From NCBI RefSeq assembly GCF_963082655.1, contig NC_081554.1, forward strand, positions 96,912,245-96,976,244: DNA of 64,000 nt. The letters are read 5' to 3'. The stretch is from Stomoxys calcitrans (Eukaryota > Arthropoda > Insecta > Diptera > Muscidae). Under the pieces are notes generated by a model, which was not told the origin of the DNA, did not search any database, and saw nothing but the letters and a program-made list of their open reading frames with translations. The stretch's first letter is position 1. The number at the start of each line of letters is the position of its first letter. A program made the translations under genes and the position numbers. Below are positions 1-11,225 of the stretch, one piece after another.

Positions 1-360
1 TAACACAGTTGTTGAAAGTGATACCAAAACACCACGTGCAAAATGTCAGTCAAATCGGACGAGAATTGCGCCCTCTAGAGGCTCAAGAAGTCAAGACCAT
101 AGATCGGTTTATATGGCAGCTGTATCAAAACATGGACCGATTTGGCCCATTTACAACCCCACCGACCTACACTAATAAGAAGTATTTGTGCAAAATTTCA
201 AGCGGCTAGCTTTACTCCTTCGAAAGTTAGCGTGTTTTCGACAGACAGACGGACGGACATGACTAGATCGACTTAAAATGGCATGACGATCAAGAATATA
301 TACTTTATGGGGTCTCAGACAAATATTTCGAGGTGGGAGAAGTACTACAAGATGCAATGC
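1..360. repeat. Muscid-type interspersed repeat, fragment
   Basis: This stretch has the same sentence-like blocks found many times in the window: a 'TTGCGCCCTCTAGAGGCTCAAGAAGTCAAGA' type block split here over 70-100, the 'ATCGGTTTATATGGCAGCTGTAT' type block, and a downstream part with CAGACAGACGGACGGACATG and a TATACTTTATGGGGTCT end. The short open frames inside it also occur at 3.8 kb, 17 kb and 56 kb, so I treat them as repeat DNA and not as genes. Orientation is opposite to the copies at 3826-4600 and 17000-17610. Confidence 0.75.
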
Positions 361-689
361 CGATGTGCAGACTCGGACTTGAATAAAGTGCCCGATCTCT
401 CAAGTGCAAGTGCTCTCATCCTCGTAATCATTATATGAGATTCGTATGCTCGCAACCATAGGGTCTAAAGCGCAAGGTCAATGACTCCTGTTATTGTACT
501 TAGCGTCCCCTTACCAAAAGCAAGCTGTTTATCCGTCCTTCTTCCATCGAAGGCAGGCCAATAGGCCATGGCAAACGGTAGCTTGGTTAGGACTCCAAGC
601 TAACCACCGCCTTATATTGGCCAACTCTACTAAGTTCAACACCTTAAAAAATGATGCATATTCGAGACTGACCATCAGTTAGATTGCAA

Positions 690-1025
690 ATCCAGATTTG
701 TCCATGAACATTCAGGAACATGGGTATCTTCATATCATATCATATCATCATATCATATCAATGAGGGCTGTTCGATTAAAGCTGTAAGCTCTATGATAAG
801 GGGCCTCCTTTTTATAGCCGAGTCCAAACGACGTACCGCAGCGCAAAACTTCTTTAGGAAGAAGTTTCTACGTGGCATAGTACCTCACGAAAGGTGCCAG
901 TATTAGTAGGTCATAGCGACCGCTAAAATTTTTTTTTCTGATTTTCTCACCAGTCTCCAAACCCAGGCGTTCAGTGTCATAGGTGGACATGATAATCTCT
1001 GCACTACGGTGGCCGTCCACTCTCT
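690..1025 (-). mobile_element. tRNA-derived SINE (copy 1)
   Basis: Read on the minus strand, the right end starts with a tRNA-like head: a degenerate A box near 991-1010 and a B-box-like GCCTGGGTTTGGA at 954-966. The body then carries GAAGAAGTTT and AAAAAGGAGGCCCC-type blocks shared with copies at 11226-11462 and 51498-51720. The 3' side ends near a CATAT microsatellite at 731-763. The A box is diverged, so this is an old copy. The tRNA of origin is not identified. Confidence 0.6.
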
Positions 1026-1035
1026 TATGCCATGA

Positions 1036-1470
1036 ATATCGTTGTATTCGGAATATTCTATTCTCGCCTAAGACCCCATAAAGTATTGATCGTCACAACA
1101 TTTTAGGTCGATCTAGGCATGTCCGTCCGTCTTTCTTTCGAAAGGAAGCTAACTTTCTAAGGAGTAAGGCTAGCCGCTGGAAAATTTTCACAAATATTTC
1201 TTATTAGTGTAGGTCAGTTGGGATTTTAAATGGGCAATATAGGACCATGTTTTGATATAGCTTCTATAAAAACCGATCTTGGATCTTGACTTCTTAAGCC
1301 ATTAGAGGACGCAATTTGGCCGAAATTTTCCATGAGGTGTTTTGTAATGATTTCCAACAACTGTCCAAGAGGTAAAGCGTCCCATAGTGGTCGGTGTGTG
1401 TTGCTATCTCTGGCTTTCCTTTTCCATTTGCAAAGAAACTCTCCGATCATTGAGCTCGTCTCGAAAGAGA
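1036..1470. repeat. Muscid-type interspersed repeat
   Basis: This has the same repeat blocks as 1-360 but in the opposite orientation, beginning at the ACCCCATAAAGTATTGATCGTC end and running through the GGTCAGTTGGGATTTTAAATGGGC block. It is interrupted near 1470 by unrelated sequence and a LINE fragment, and resumes at about 1885. Confidence 0.7.
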
Positions 1471-1514
1471 AACAAACAAAAATTGTGAAATTTAATGATC
1501 TTCACTATGTAGAC

Positions 1515-1880
1515 GTAGCCGTAGGCTCGAAATGAGGCCTTAATCCTAGAATAGTCCACTGGCTCTACAGGAGCGTGTTGGTTGGACTGCTATGGAGGAA
1601 AAGTGCAATATAAGGACCATACAACAAGTTCAGAGAACACGTGTCTTGGCATAGGCGTAGTGATGAGGACCACGCCCACTAGGGCACTGGAGACTATTCT
1701 AGATATCCGACCCATTGACATACAAATTAAGTGTGAGGCAGCCACTGCGGCTATGAGACTTAAAGCAATGGGAGAATGGATTGAGAATGGGAGCAGCTCA
1801 TACCATTGCGGTATAATCGAAGCGACGATAGGAAAAAAGGAAGGGAAGAGGTTTCCGATCGGATACCTGAGATTAACCCT
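1515..1880 (+). mobile_element. LINE fragment (RT tail of an RNase H-bearing family)
   Basis: The stretch from GGCTCGAAATGAGGCC through GTCCACTGGCTCTACAGGAG to ATACCTGAGATTAACC is closely similar to 52290-52680, where the same sequence is followed by a recognisable RNase H segment. It is therefore a piece of the 3' half of the same non-LTR retrotransposon. The 113-codon open frame at 1582-1923 spans the fragment and runs into flanking repeat, so it is not a host gene. No intact domain remains. Confidence 0.6.
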
Positions 1881-1884
1881 ATTT

Positions 1885-2125
1885 TGCTTCCAGCCCCTAA
1901 AGGGCGGAAATTTTACACAATGACTTCTACTATGGTCTCCAACATTAACTTCAACTGTGGTGCAAATCGGACCATAATTTAATATATCTTCAATAGCATA
2001 GCAATTTTTTTCAACCTTTGTTTGCCTAAAAAGAGATACCAGGAAAGAACTCGATAAATGAGATCCATGGTGGAGGGTATATAGTTCGGCCCGGCCGAAC
2101 TTAGCACGCTTTTACTTGTTTTGCA
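1885..2125. repeat. Muscid-type repeat, terminal part
   Basis: This contains the TGGTGGAGGGTATATAGTTC then CGGCCCGGCCGAACTTAGCA and CGCTTTTACTTGTTTT terminus that closes this repeat family. The same end is seen at 4540-4590, 17540-17610 and 22700-22760, and in inverted form at 17868 and 18408. The repeated terminus marks an element boundary. Confidence 0.7.
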
Positions 2126-3825
2126 AAAAAGCAGTCATTCTCTGAGGAAGATAATCGGCGATTATCGAAATAAAGGAAAAAATATGTAATTAAAAAACAA
2201 AAATATCCTTTTTTATACATATGACCTCAAGCCAAACTAAAAGCGACAACTAAAGAATAAAAGGTCAACTGTAACACAACAACAACAATTTTGCTTAAAA
2301 AAATTAAAAAACATTATATATCAATATAAATGCGCTTAAATATGAATTATGAAATTTCATCAGAACCTGAAAAGAGAATTTGCATTTTTGCAAAAAAATG
2401 TTTCACATTTTTTAACTTATTGACGATTATTAAAGCATTTGCTTCCTGTTAATATACATTGGCAAATTCAGATATACATTTTTTGTTTTAAAGCATAACT
2501 TTAATCCTTAAAATCCTTAAAAGATTATGAAAGTGTAGAAAATTAGAAAAGTAATACGCTATATCCTTAAAATTAAGAGATAAGGTATAAATATCTTGTT
2601 TTTAAAGTATTTGTAATATTTGTTGGCTAAATTTGGGTTTTACTATTTGAAAACAGCAGAAAATCTTTGCTGTTTTAGCAAACAAAAATTGTTATAAAAC
2701 TAATCTCGTGTTTTCATTTTTTCCTTACACTTGTAGAGTTCAATTCTTAATTCAATTTTGTCAGCGTCGTTCTGTATGGTCCGTATCGGTCTATAACTGA
2801 TATAGGGTGTATCGAAGCCCACCGGGCCAGCTACTTATGCTATTTATAAATAAATAACGATTAATGTCAACAATCGACAACAGACTTTGAAATGCTATAT
2901 TTTCTTAAAATCCGCATACCTGCAATCCAAGTGAGCTGATGAGCAATCATGTGCCTGAGACAATTAAAATGTACAAATTTGATCTTTGAACGCTGGCCGT
3001 TAGTCATAACGGTTCGCGGTCTGATAAGCTGGCACGATTCCGGTGGAACAAAATATATTAGCTTAGTACTTTATATTTATCAGCAATAGATGATAATGCA
3101 ATCAAAGAAAGACACAATAATGCAACAATCAACCAAACATAACATACAATTCAATTTTAAATAAAAATGTTTAATAGTAATACCCTACCCTAAGACCAAA
3201 GACAAATGTCAAATAGATCATTTAAAAATACTGTGCAACATTTTCTTTCACGGGATAAGACGGGATTGGGTGATATTCGTCGTTTAGGTACTAAAAAGTA
3301 CCAAAAAGTACAAAAGGGTGAATTTTAGCTCAGCACGAACGGAAAGTGCTTGAAAAAGGTACGTTTAGTATCGCATTTGGTACTATTTGGTATATTCTTT
3401 GTTAATTGAGCTAGTGGTATGAATTTTGGTATATAAGTACACTATGGCAACCTTCTTTGAAAGTCTTAATGAGTTGGGTGACCAAACGATTTTTTCACAA
3501 ATCGTACATTTTGGTACCACAAATAGTGCAATATTGTACGAAATAGCGTAATTTGCTCTGCAGCCTATGAACAGCTAGAATTAAATACGTACAAAATGAT
3601 ACTTTCTCTACAGATTGAGCTACAGCTCTCATAATTGAGATACAGTACAGTAAATCAGGGGAATTTGTTAGTTAAAACAGCAAAAATGTTTGCTGTAACA
3701 GCAAAAAGCTGAAAATGGGACAGCAGTAGTTTTTTGGTAAAAAGTTAAAAATTGTAGTAAACATTTCAAAACATTTTATATTACATATTAACTTTCAATT
3801 TTACAAGCATATAAAGTAGAGTTTT
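2126..3825. other. AT-rich intergenic stretch, no gene seen
   Basis: About 1.7 kb of AT-rich DNA with no supportable coding region on either strand. It holds imperfect CAGCAAA/TTTGCTG palindromes near 2655-2690 and 3672-3705, and a GGTACT/AGTACC-rich patch at 3285-3560. Neither can be assigned to a known element from the sequence alone. Confidence 0.5.
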
Positions 3826-4600
3826 TTAAGAAGTACAAATATTGTACTTCTTATTAGTATAGGTTGGTTGGGATTGTAAATGGGCCAAATCGGTCCATGT
3901 TTTGATATAGCTGCCATACAAACCGATTTTGGGTCTTGAATTCTTGAGCCTCTTGAGGGCGCAATTCTTGTCAGATTTGAAATTTTGCACGTAGTGTTTT
4001 GCTATTATTTCCAATAACTGTGCTAAGTATGATTTGAATCGGTTAATAATCTGGTAAAGCTGTCATATAAACCGATCTCAGATCTTGACTTCTTGAGCCA
4101 ATAGAGCGGGCAATTCTCATCCGATTTGGCTGAAATTTTGCATGAGGTGCTTTGTTATGACTTCCAACAACTAAGTATGGCGCAAATCGGTACATAACCT
4201 GATAAAGCTGCCATATAAACTGATCTGGGATCTTGACTTCTTGAGCCTCTAGAGGGCGCAGTTCTCATCCGATTTGGAAGAAATTTTGTACAACGGCTTC
4301 TCTCATGACCTTCTACATCGATCAATAGCTTAATGCAGCTCCCATATAAACCGATCTCCCGATTTTGCTTCTCGAGCCCCTACAAGGCGCAATACGAATG
4401 AAATGAAATATTGCACATTGACTTCTACAATGTTCAGCATTCATTTATGGTCCGAATCGGACTATAACTTGATATAGCTCCAATAGCATAACACATCTTT
4501 TTCAATATTTTTTGTTTGCCTAAAAAGAGATACCGCGCGTGAAGGGTATATAAGATTCGGCCCGGCCGAACTTAGCACGATCTTACATGTTTTTTTTTTT
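3826..4600. repeat. Muscid-type repeat with internal ~130-150 bp units
   Basis: The block with GATCTTGACTTCTTGAGCC occurs at about 4080 and 4228, and a diverged copy occurs near 4350. This gives internal units of roughly 130-150 bp. The element ends at the CGGCCCGGCCGAACTTAGCA terminus near 4580. The 62-codon minus-strand frame inside it is repeat sequence, not a gene. Confidence 0.75.
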
Positions 4601-4784
4601 GCTTTTGAACCAGTTTACATAAGCAAACAAAAAAACTACTACTATAATATTTATGCTTTTAAACAATAAATGAATACCTTAAATTGACAATTTTTTTATT
4701 AAGCTATAGCAAATGCCTCAATTCTTGTTTGGAATTTAAAAAATTGTGTATAGATTTATTCAAAAGTTTAAAATGTTTAATTTA

Positions 4785-5075
4785 ATATCAGCAGACAGTG
4801 TTTGCGAGACAGGAATTTGAACTTCAAATCCAACATTTTGGACAGCCAAGAAAGGAAGCTCTGGCCTATGGACCTGCAAGAGAGCTATTGGCAATAGTTC
4901 GAGGGTTGCACTGGTTGTATACTGTAGTTGTGAGATCTATAATGTTGTGGTCTGGTGGTCGGCACTTTAAAAGTCCTGCTACAGTTCAAAACTAAGCCGG
5001 ATTCAAACGATGGCTTGTGCATTACGGCCGCTGAGAACAATTCTAATGTTTGTTTCCCAAATTTTGAAAGATGAC
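4785..5075 (+). pseudogene. Probable LINE reverse-transcriptase tail, relic
   Basis: A 65-codon frame (4798-4995) encodes a segment reading like the region after the reverse transcriptase palm in I/R1-type LINEs (VVVRSIMLWSGG). A frame change near 4980 gives SKLSRIQTMACAL, again typical of that region. Both are short and the frame is broken. The assignment is tentative. Confidence 0.35.
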
Positions 5076-5249
5076 TGAAATAATTTCAATACCATTTAGG
5101 TTACAATAAACAAAAGAAAATATCAAAGCAAGCATGATTAAAATTTTCTTTAGCTGGAACACATCATAAAATAAGGAAAAAATCATAGCCTACTTAAAAT
5201 CAGGCTAAGAAATGTTTTGGTATGATTGTTCAGAAATCACCACAGTACT

Positions 5250-6480
5250 CCTCCTTCAGCGTTGTTAATCAGGGAAACGAACCTTCTTTGCTGCTTTCCT
5301 TAACAACCTCTTAGGACAGGATGTATGCTTCTTGCAAGTGTACGGCTTGAGTCTATCATTGGAAACTAACCGTCTTAAAGAATCTTGAAAATGTTGTCGT
5401 TTTTTGACATATTTTTATACGGTGCATCATATGGGACTTGCAAAGGTTTATTGACCACATCAAACCGCCAAAAGACGTATTGACACGTCTTCAGTGCATC
5501 ATTCACGTATCTCTATTGCTGGACTGATGTCCAATGACTAATGGCTTAAGTCCAATGATTTCCGCAGTTACGGAAATTGACAATCCAATCCGGGTCATCT
5601 TGAGTCGGTTTGAATCAACAACAAGTTCACCTGGTGGAGTCAATGTACTTCCAAATACCATTTCAGCAGAAGAAACATTACTATCGGCCACAACTCTAGA
5701 TCTTAAACCAAGCTTAATAAAAGGTAAAACATCTATCTAATTTGTACCTCCATGAAATCGTAAAGCTGATTTCAATGTACGATGCCATCTTTCCACGAGT
5801 TTATTTGCTTGTGGATGATATGGAGTTGTGTGTTGTACTCTCGATCCAAGTCAGGATTCACTGAATAAGGTTAAGCCAAGCGATCAGCCGATATACTTTT
5901 TTTTAATATTTGGCAGTACTTGGCATTGAGGATGTCAACTTGTTCTCTTTTTACATTCATTCTTTGTTTACGTTTTCTCCTATATTCGTATCGTATATTT
6001 CAATCGTCAGATTTGACATCCTTAATGATGTTTATGGGGCCTATCCACTTTGTGTTTTTGCATGTGACCTAACCTTCTATTAGTGAATCCTGGATCCAAG
6101 TAATAGAGGTAATTTACGAAAAAGACAGCTTTCAATCTGCTTTTTTTGGTCCATAATTATTTTTTTTTGGGACGCCAAATCGAGAAGTCCATGCATTTAC
6201 AAATGCTGAAGCAACAGTTTCCTCTTTTATATTCCACTTCGAGAATCTCTCAATACAGGTTAAAATATATATATAACCTTGGCATGGAGTCACCGGGCCA
6301 ACAATATCTATGTGTATGTGTATGCAATGGTAGCTTGAATTCTCCAAATGGACTTTTGGTATGTCGCTGTACTTTGAGCGCTGACATTTCATGCAGCTTC
6401 TTCACCATTCTGTCACATCCTTTTTCAAAGACTTCCATATGAAGCGCGATCGAATTAAGTCTACTGTGCATTTAATACCT
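5250..6480 (-). pseudogene. Gypsy-type integrase relic
   Basis: On the minus strand, decayed integrase segments appear in the correct order. CQRSKYSDIPKVHL and HIDIVGP (6392-6250) match the zinc-binding end and the start of the catalytic core. TCIERFSKW and SRFGVPK follow. A segment near 5770-5840 reads like the conserved TPYHPQAN-LVERWHR region. AEMVFGSTLTPPGEL (5660-5620) and VSNDRLKPYTCKK near 5350 are C-terminal. Stops and frameshifts separate the pieces. A 241-bp MITE (5852-6092) is inserted in the middle. No LTRs were found. This is an old, inactive copy. Confidence 0.7.
5852..6092. mobile_element. MITE with 9-bp target duplication (copy 1)
   Basis: The 241-bp element begins CAGGATTCACTGAATAAGG and ends with the imperfect inverse CTTCTATTAGTGAATCCTG. 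It is flanked on both sides by GATCCAAGT (5843-5851 and 6093-6101), a perfect 9-bp duplication. It encodes nothing. Its sister at 6735-6971 is nearly identical inside. A 9-bp duplication with this kind of terminal repeat suggests a Mutator-like origin, but no transposase is present to confirm it. Confidence 0.9.
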
Positions 6481-6734
6481 GGATGCGATGGGTTAAAGTG
6501 CATCAAATACTAATCTTCTGATAGACTCATTGTAATGCCAGAAGTCACAGTCCATTCTTCAATGATCAATTTCTACGCTTTTAGTTCCAAAAAGATGATA
6601 AAAGTATTCCGAATAGTAGTCGGAAATCACTAAAATTGTGGCGAATAGCAGAGAAATTCTCAAAATTAAACCGCACCACAATTATGTTTTACAAAAGAGA
6701 ACAATTTTAATATTTATTTGACAATGTTTTAAAG

Positions 6735-6971
6735 CAGGATTCACTGAATAAGGTTAAGCCAAGCGATCAGCCGATATACTTTTTTTTTAATATTTGGCAG
6801 TACTTGGCATTGAGGATGTCAACTTGTTCTCTTTTTACATTCATTCTTTGTTTACGTTTTCTCCTATATGATGACATTTTCAATCGTCAGATTTGACATC
6901 CTTAATGATGTTTATGGGGCCTATCCACTTTGTGTTTTGCATGTGACCTAACCTTCTATTAGTGAATCCTG
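6735..6971. mobile_element. MITE with 9-bp target duplication (copy 2)
   Basis: This is the same element as 5852-6092, 237 bp long, in the same orientation and with the same termini. It is flanked by a different perfect 9-bp duplication, GTTTTAAAG (6726-6734 and 6972-6980). The two independent target duplications show two separate insertions and fix the element ends exactly. Confidence 0.9.
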
Positions 6972-6980
6972 GTTTTAAAG

Positions 6981-7514
6981 ATGACTGAAATAATTTCAAA
7001 TGTGCATGGTATTCTATTCGACTTTTCACAACTGTCTATCTCCATATAAAAAAACGTATAGCTAAAAACATGTGAAATATATAAATGATTTTTTAACACT
7101 AATTGCTCAAAAGAACAATTAATCTTAGTGTAATGTAGATGTAAGATTGAGTTAGAACAAAAAATTTCAAAAATTATGATGTTTTGTTAAAATTTTTCGC
7201 AACATTTCCGAAAGCTGAACACAATACTCTGCTTATAAGACAAAAAGTCAATACCTACTTAAAAGAAAATTTTGAAGAAAATTATGCAAAATCTTTGAGT
7301 AGAGATGTTGGTGGTTTCTTTTCTTACTGCGCTCGAAGAAAGGTGCCCTAATATGATCCAATGTTCCTACCATTGCACAGGTCACTAATTAGTGAGTTGA
7401 TGAAAGCATGTTATATTTTTGGGGCTGATCGGACTGATGATGAAGCTTTGATCAGCTTCGAAATCACGATTATAGCACACGACATTTTGCTTTAACCTGC
7501 CTAAGAAAGGGTTT
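6981..7514. other. Intergenic, no gene seen
   Basis: AT-rich DNA with no supportable coding region. A phrase at 6980-7000 (GATGACTGAAATAATTTCA) also occurs at 5068-5090, on the other side of the gypsy relic, and may be a remnant of a flanking repeat. Confidence 0.4.
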
Positions 7515-7744
7515 TATTGGGTTCCCCAAAAAGTAATTGCGGATTTTTCATATAGTCGGCGTTGATAAATTTTTTCACAGCTTGTGACTCTGCAGTTGCA
7601 TTCTTTCTTCTGTCAGTTAACAGCTGTTACTTTTAGCTTGCTTTAGAAAAAAAGTATATTTGATTAAAGTTCATTCTAAGTTTTATCAAAAATACATTTA
7701 CTTTCTTTTAAAAAATCCGCAATTACTTTTTGGGCAACCCAATA
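7515..7744. mobile_element. Mariner-derived MITE
   Basis: This 230-bp element is bounded by TA dinucleotides, with inverted ends TTGGGTTCCCCAAAAAGTAA and TTACTTTTTGGGCAACCCAA. Its two halves match the two ends of the mariner at 8938-9892 in inverted order, with the transposase region deleted. It is therefore an internal-deletion derivative of that mariner or a close relative. Confidence 0.9.
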
Positions 7745-7869
7745 TTTTGCTTTCTATTCCAAAGTAAAATCAAAGCCTATGGGGTTCAGCTGGACAAGGA
7801 AATCCAAGAGTAATAATAATCTAATAGGCATCCATTTTTTCCTGATCGGTGTTTTTGCCCGTTTTTGTG

Positions 7870-8060
7870 GTGGGCGAAATAAGTTTGCTGATAACAGCAA
7901 ATATTGTCTGCTGATTTTAACTCATTATTTAAGTTAACTTTTCAACATTATTTAACTTCTAAACGATAACTTAATCAATTGCTATATATTAATTGTTAAT
8001 TTTATTCAATTCAAAAAAATAATTTTGGCAGATTTTTGTCTGCTGTTACTCAAAATCGTT
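7870..8060. repeat. Palindrome-ended short repeat (tentative)
   Basis: TTTGCTGATAACAGCAAATA near 7883 and GGCAGATTTTTGTCTGCTG near 8027 are self-complementary motifs bracketing about 150 bp of AT-rich DNA. Similar motifs occur at 2655, 3672 and 4786. It could be a degraded foldback or MITE family. No target duplication was found. Confidence 0.25.
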
Positions 8061-8469
8061 AAAAATGAAAAAAATCGTATCAAAATAGAAAAAAATTTAG
8101 ACTATATACCAAAATAAAAACATAAGATATAATACACCAGTATTTGAAGCATTTAGGAACAGCAGAATTTAAGCATTAAACGTGTGATGTTACAGAAAAC
8201 ATTTTGTTGTTTTGCAGTTTTTGGTATGGTGATCAGTTCGGTTTTTGAAATAGGATTTTTCGTTTTTCGGGCTATAAAATCGGTTTCTCAAAAATTGTCA
8301 CATTTGGGGTTTTTGGTAAATCTACTTCTTGCAAACAATAGCCGTCTTTTTAGATGTTATCATACTAATGGCCTTAATTAACCATAACCATATTTTGTCA
8401 TCATTTTCATTTCATTGAAATATTGTCTTTTGAAAATAATTCTAATTTTAAGGAAAATTCTATCATCTT

Positions 8470-8815
8470 TTTGTCTTCAAAAGAAGATTCTTTTTTATGG
8501 GATTGGGGAGTCCCTAGACACATGGCCCAACTTTTAATATCAGGTTCGTACTCTACTTCCAAAGATCCTTTATTTGAGTCCCATATAGTCCCGATCGACT
8601 CATATGTCCGTTTGGGGTTCGCTTGGGGTAGGCGCTCTTCCAGACACTTGACCCCAATTTGGATATCAGATTCATACTCTACTCCCAAACACCTTTCATT
8701 TGATACCTATATTGTCAAAATCTTGTCAAAAGTTAGTATGACAGGATTTGAAGGAGCGGAGTTTCCCCCAGTTACTTTTATATAAAACAAGCTGAACCGG
8801 GCCCGCTCCGCTGCG
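8470..8815. repeat. Degenerate tandem repeat block
   Basis: Phrases such as ATATCAGGTTCGTACTCTAC, 'CCTTTATTTGAGTCCCATAT' and 'CTTGACCCCAATTTGG' recur here and again many times in 9940-11165. The 120-codon plus and 93-codon minus frames over this block are repeat sequence. The block ends with AAGCTGAACCGGGCCCGCTC just before the mariner. Confidence 0.6.
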
Positions 8816-8871
8816 CCTACTTTTACTTTATATGGAACAAAATTATCCTTTGAATATTTATTTTCGATAAT

Positions 8872-8935
8872 TAAACAGCTTTTAGTGAAATACCATGCTA
8901 CGAAATACAGCTTTTAGTGAAATACCATGCTAAAT
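8872..8935. repeat. Short tandem duplication beside mariner
   Basis: ACAGCTTTTAGTGAAATACC followed by ATGCTA appears twice with a period of about 34 bp, immediately left of the mariner insertion. Confidence 0.7.
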
Positions 8936-8937
8936 AG

Positions 8938-9892
8938 TATTGGGTTGCCTAAAAAGTAATTGCGGATTTTTAAAAGAAAGTAAATGCATTTTTAATAAAA
9001 CTTAGAATGAACTTTTATCAAATATATAATTGCCATTTTGTTCGATAACCTTTTGCCATCTTCCTGGCAAATTTAGTATTCCACGCTCATAGAACTTCTG
9101 GTCTTTATCTGCAAAAAACTGAACCAAGTGCGATTTTATAGCCTCATTATTGCCGAAAGTTTTACCATTTAAGGAGTTCTGCAAAGATCGAAATAAATGG
9201 TAGTCTGATGGTGCAAGGTCAGGGCTATATGGTGGATGCATCAAAAGTTCCCAGCCAAGCTCACTCAGTTTTTGGCGAGTGACCAAAGATGTGTGCGGTC
9301 TAGCGTTGTCCTGGTGGAATATGACACCTTTACGATTGACCAATTCTGGTCGCTTCTCCTTGATGGCTGTATTCAATTTGTCCAATTGTTGACAGTAAAC
9401 ATCCGAATTAATCGTTTGGTTCCCTGGAAGCAGCTCAAAATATACCACACCCTTCCAATCCCACCAAACAGACAGCATAACCTTCTTTTGGTGGATATCA
9501 GCCTTTGAAGTGGTTTGAGCTGGTTCAGCATGCTTGGACCATGATCGTTTTCGACTAACGTTGTTGTAAACAATCCATTTTTCATCTCCAGTTATGATAC
9601 GTTTTAAAAACGGGTCGAATTCATTGCGTTTAAGGTGCATATCACAAGCGTTGATTCGGTTTGTTAAATGAATTTCTTTCAATACATGTGGTACCCATAT
9701 TAAAATTGACGCCAAACAAACAAATGTAAACAAAATTTCGCGCACTTTTTTTCTAAAGCAAGCTACAAGTAACAGCAGATAACTGACAGAAGAAAGAATG
9801 CAATTACAGAGTCACAAGCCGTTGAAAAAATTTGTCAACGCCGACTATATTACTACTATATTACCGACAATTACTTTTTGGGCAACCCAATA
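8938..9892 (-). mobile_element. Mariner DNA transposon with defective transposase
   Basis: The element is about 950 bp, bounded by TA duplications at 8938-8939 and 9891-9892, with inverted ends TTGGGTTGCCTAAAAAGTAA and TTACTTTTTGGGCAACCCAA. It holds a transposase reading frame on the minus strand. Full-length mariners are about 1.3 kb, so roughly 350 bp is missing from the 5' part of the gene. It sits between repeat blocks. Confidence 0.92.
9002..9745 (-). pseudogene. Mariner transposase, N-terminally truncated
   Basis: The 247-codon frame encodes the C-terminal two thirds of a mariner transposase, the enzyme that cuts and pastes the element at TA sites. The WVPH linker motif is near residue 17. 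The catalytic triad is visible: first Asp in ITGDEKW, second in FHQDNARPH, third in YSPDLAPSDYHLF (the mariner DD34D arrangement). The first ~100 residues with the two helix-turn-helix DNA-binding domains are missing, since a normal mariner transposase is about 340-350 residues. The ATG used here is only the first one in the remaining frame. The catalytic core looks intact but the protein should not bind the element ends. Confidence 0.9.
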
Positions 9893-9939
9893 TATGCATA
9901 TCGCTTGACTAACAATATAACAATATAAGTGCCTTTATC

Positions 9940-11165
9940 CGACTCCCATATGATCTTTATTGGACCACGAATTCGCTCGGAGGGTTTAATGCCATTATAG
10001 AAAGACTTTATTTCCTCCGATATTCTAATGATGTCCGATTTAGGAATGTTTTCAGGGATGAGGGTGTCCCCTAGACACTTGGCCCTGTGCCCTTGTCTAA
10101 AATACCATTTATTTAAACCCCATATTGCCATTGATTTAAGTAGAGTTTATAGGGTGAGGCGTTCCCCAAACACTTGGCCCCAAAATTGGTTATCAAATTA
10201 GTTTTCTAATCTCAAATACCTTTCATTTGAGCCATATTGGCATGGTTGGCAAATTTTTACCTTTGGGGGATTTATGGGGAAAGAGCGGTGTCCCAAATAC
10301 ATGGTCCCACATTTAGATATTCGTATTCGACTTCCAAATACCTTTATTTGAGTCACATATTGCGATGGTCAGTAAAACGCAAAGCCCTGAAAATATATGA
10401 CCATCGGGCTCTATTCTCATCTATCTATATATCATTTATTTGAGTCCCATATTTGCATTGACCTCGAAAATAGATATCAAATTCTTTTTCTTATCTCAAA
10501 TACCTTCCATTTAAACCCGTTATTGCGAAAGTCAGCTATTATATCTGGTTTAGGGTATGGGCCCGAAAAACTATCAATATCGAGCTCCAATGCTTGAAGA
10601 CCCAAACTTTATTGGTGAGCAAATACGTCCTATTTTGGGATTGTTGGTGGGGCGTCCCCTAGACAGTTGATCCGGAATGTTGATATCAGATTCGTGGTCT
10701 ACTCTCAAATACCTTTCATTTAAGCCCCATATTTCCATAGTCGGCAAACATGAGCAGTTTAGGGGTGTTTTGGGAGTAGGGCGGCCACACATTGACTTGC
10801 CTTAAAAGCATATATCATATTCCTGTTCTACTTGAAAATACCTCGTAGTTGAGCCCCATATTGCAATGGTCAGCAAATACTTCCTATATGGGTGGTGTTA
10901 TGAAGGTGGGGTGGCCCCATAGACACTTTCCCGAATATTGATATCAAATTCGTGCTGTTGGGTTGGGGTGGTCTCCCAAACACTTGGTCAGACAATTAGA
11001 TATCAGATACGTTTTCTAATCTTAAAAACCTTTCATTTGAGTCCTATATTGTCGTGATTGGTTTATCTATATAAATTTTTTTGGTTTTGTGGTTGGGGCG
11101 GCCCCCCAGGTACCCCATCCGAAATTTGGATGCCAAATTTTTGTTTTTAGGTTACTATAACAGAG
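9940..11165. repeat. Degenerate tandem repeat array
   Basis: About 1.2 kb built from diverged units sharing CCTTTCATTTGAG-CCCATATTG, ATTGATATCAGATTCGTG and GGTGGGGCGGCCCC-type blocks, spaced roughly 100-200 bp apart. The open frames on both strands (for example 10237-10443 and 10574-10792) are products of the repeat and have no recognisable protein features. Confidence 0.6.
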
Positions 11166-11225
11166 TACACAAAATTTCGCTTAAATCGCACCACTTATCT
11201 CCGAGATCTTGCGTTTCTGAAAATT

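Noticed and set aside
1582..1923. 113-codon open frame
   Set aside because: It runs from a LINE fragment into the muscid repeat. The first part matches a longer LINE relic at 52.3 kb, so it is not a host gene.
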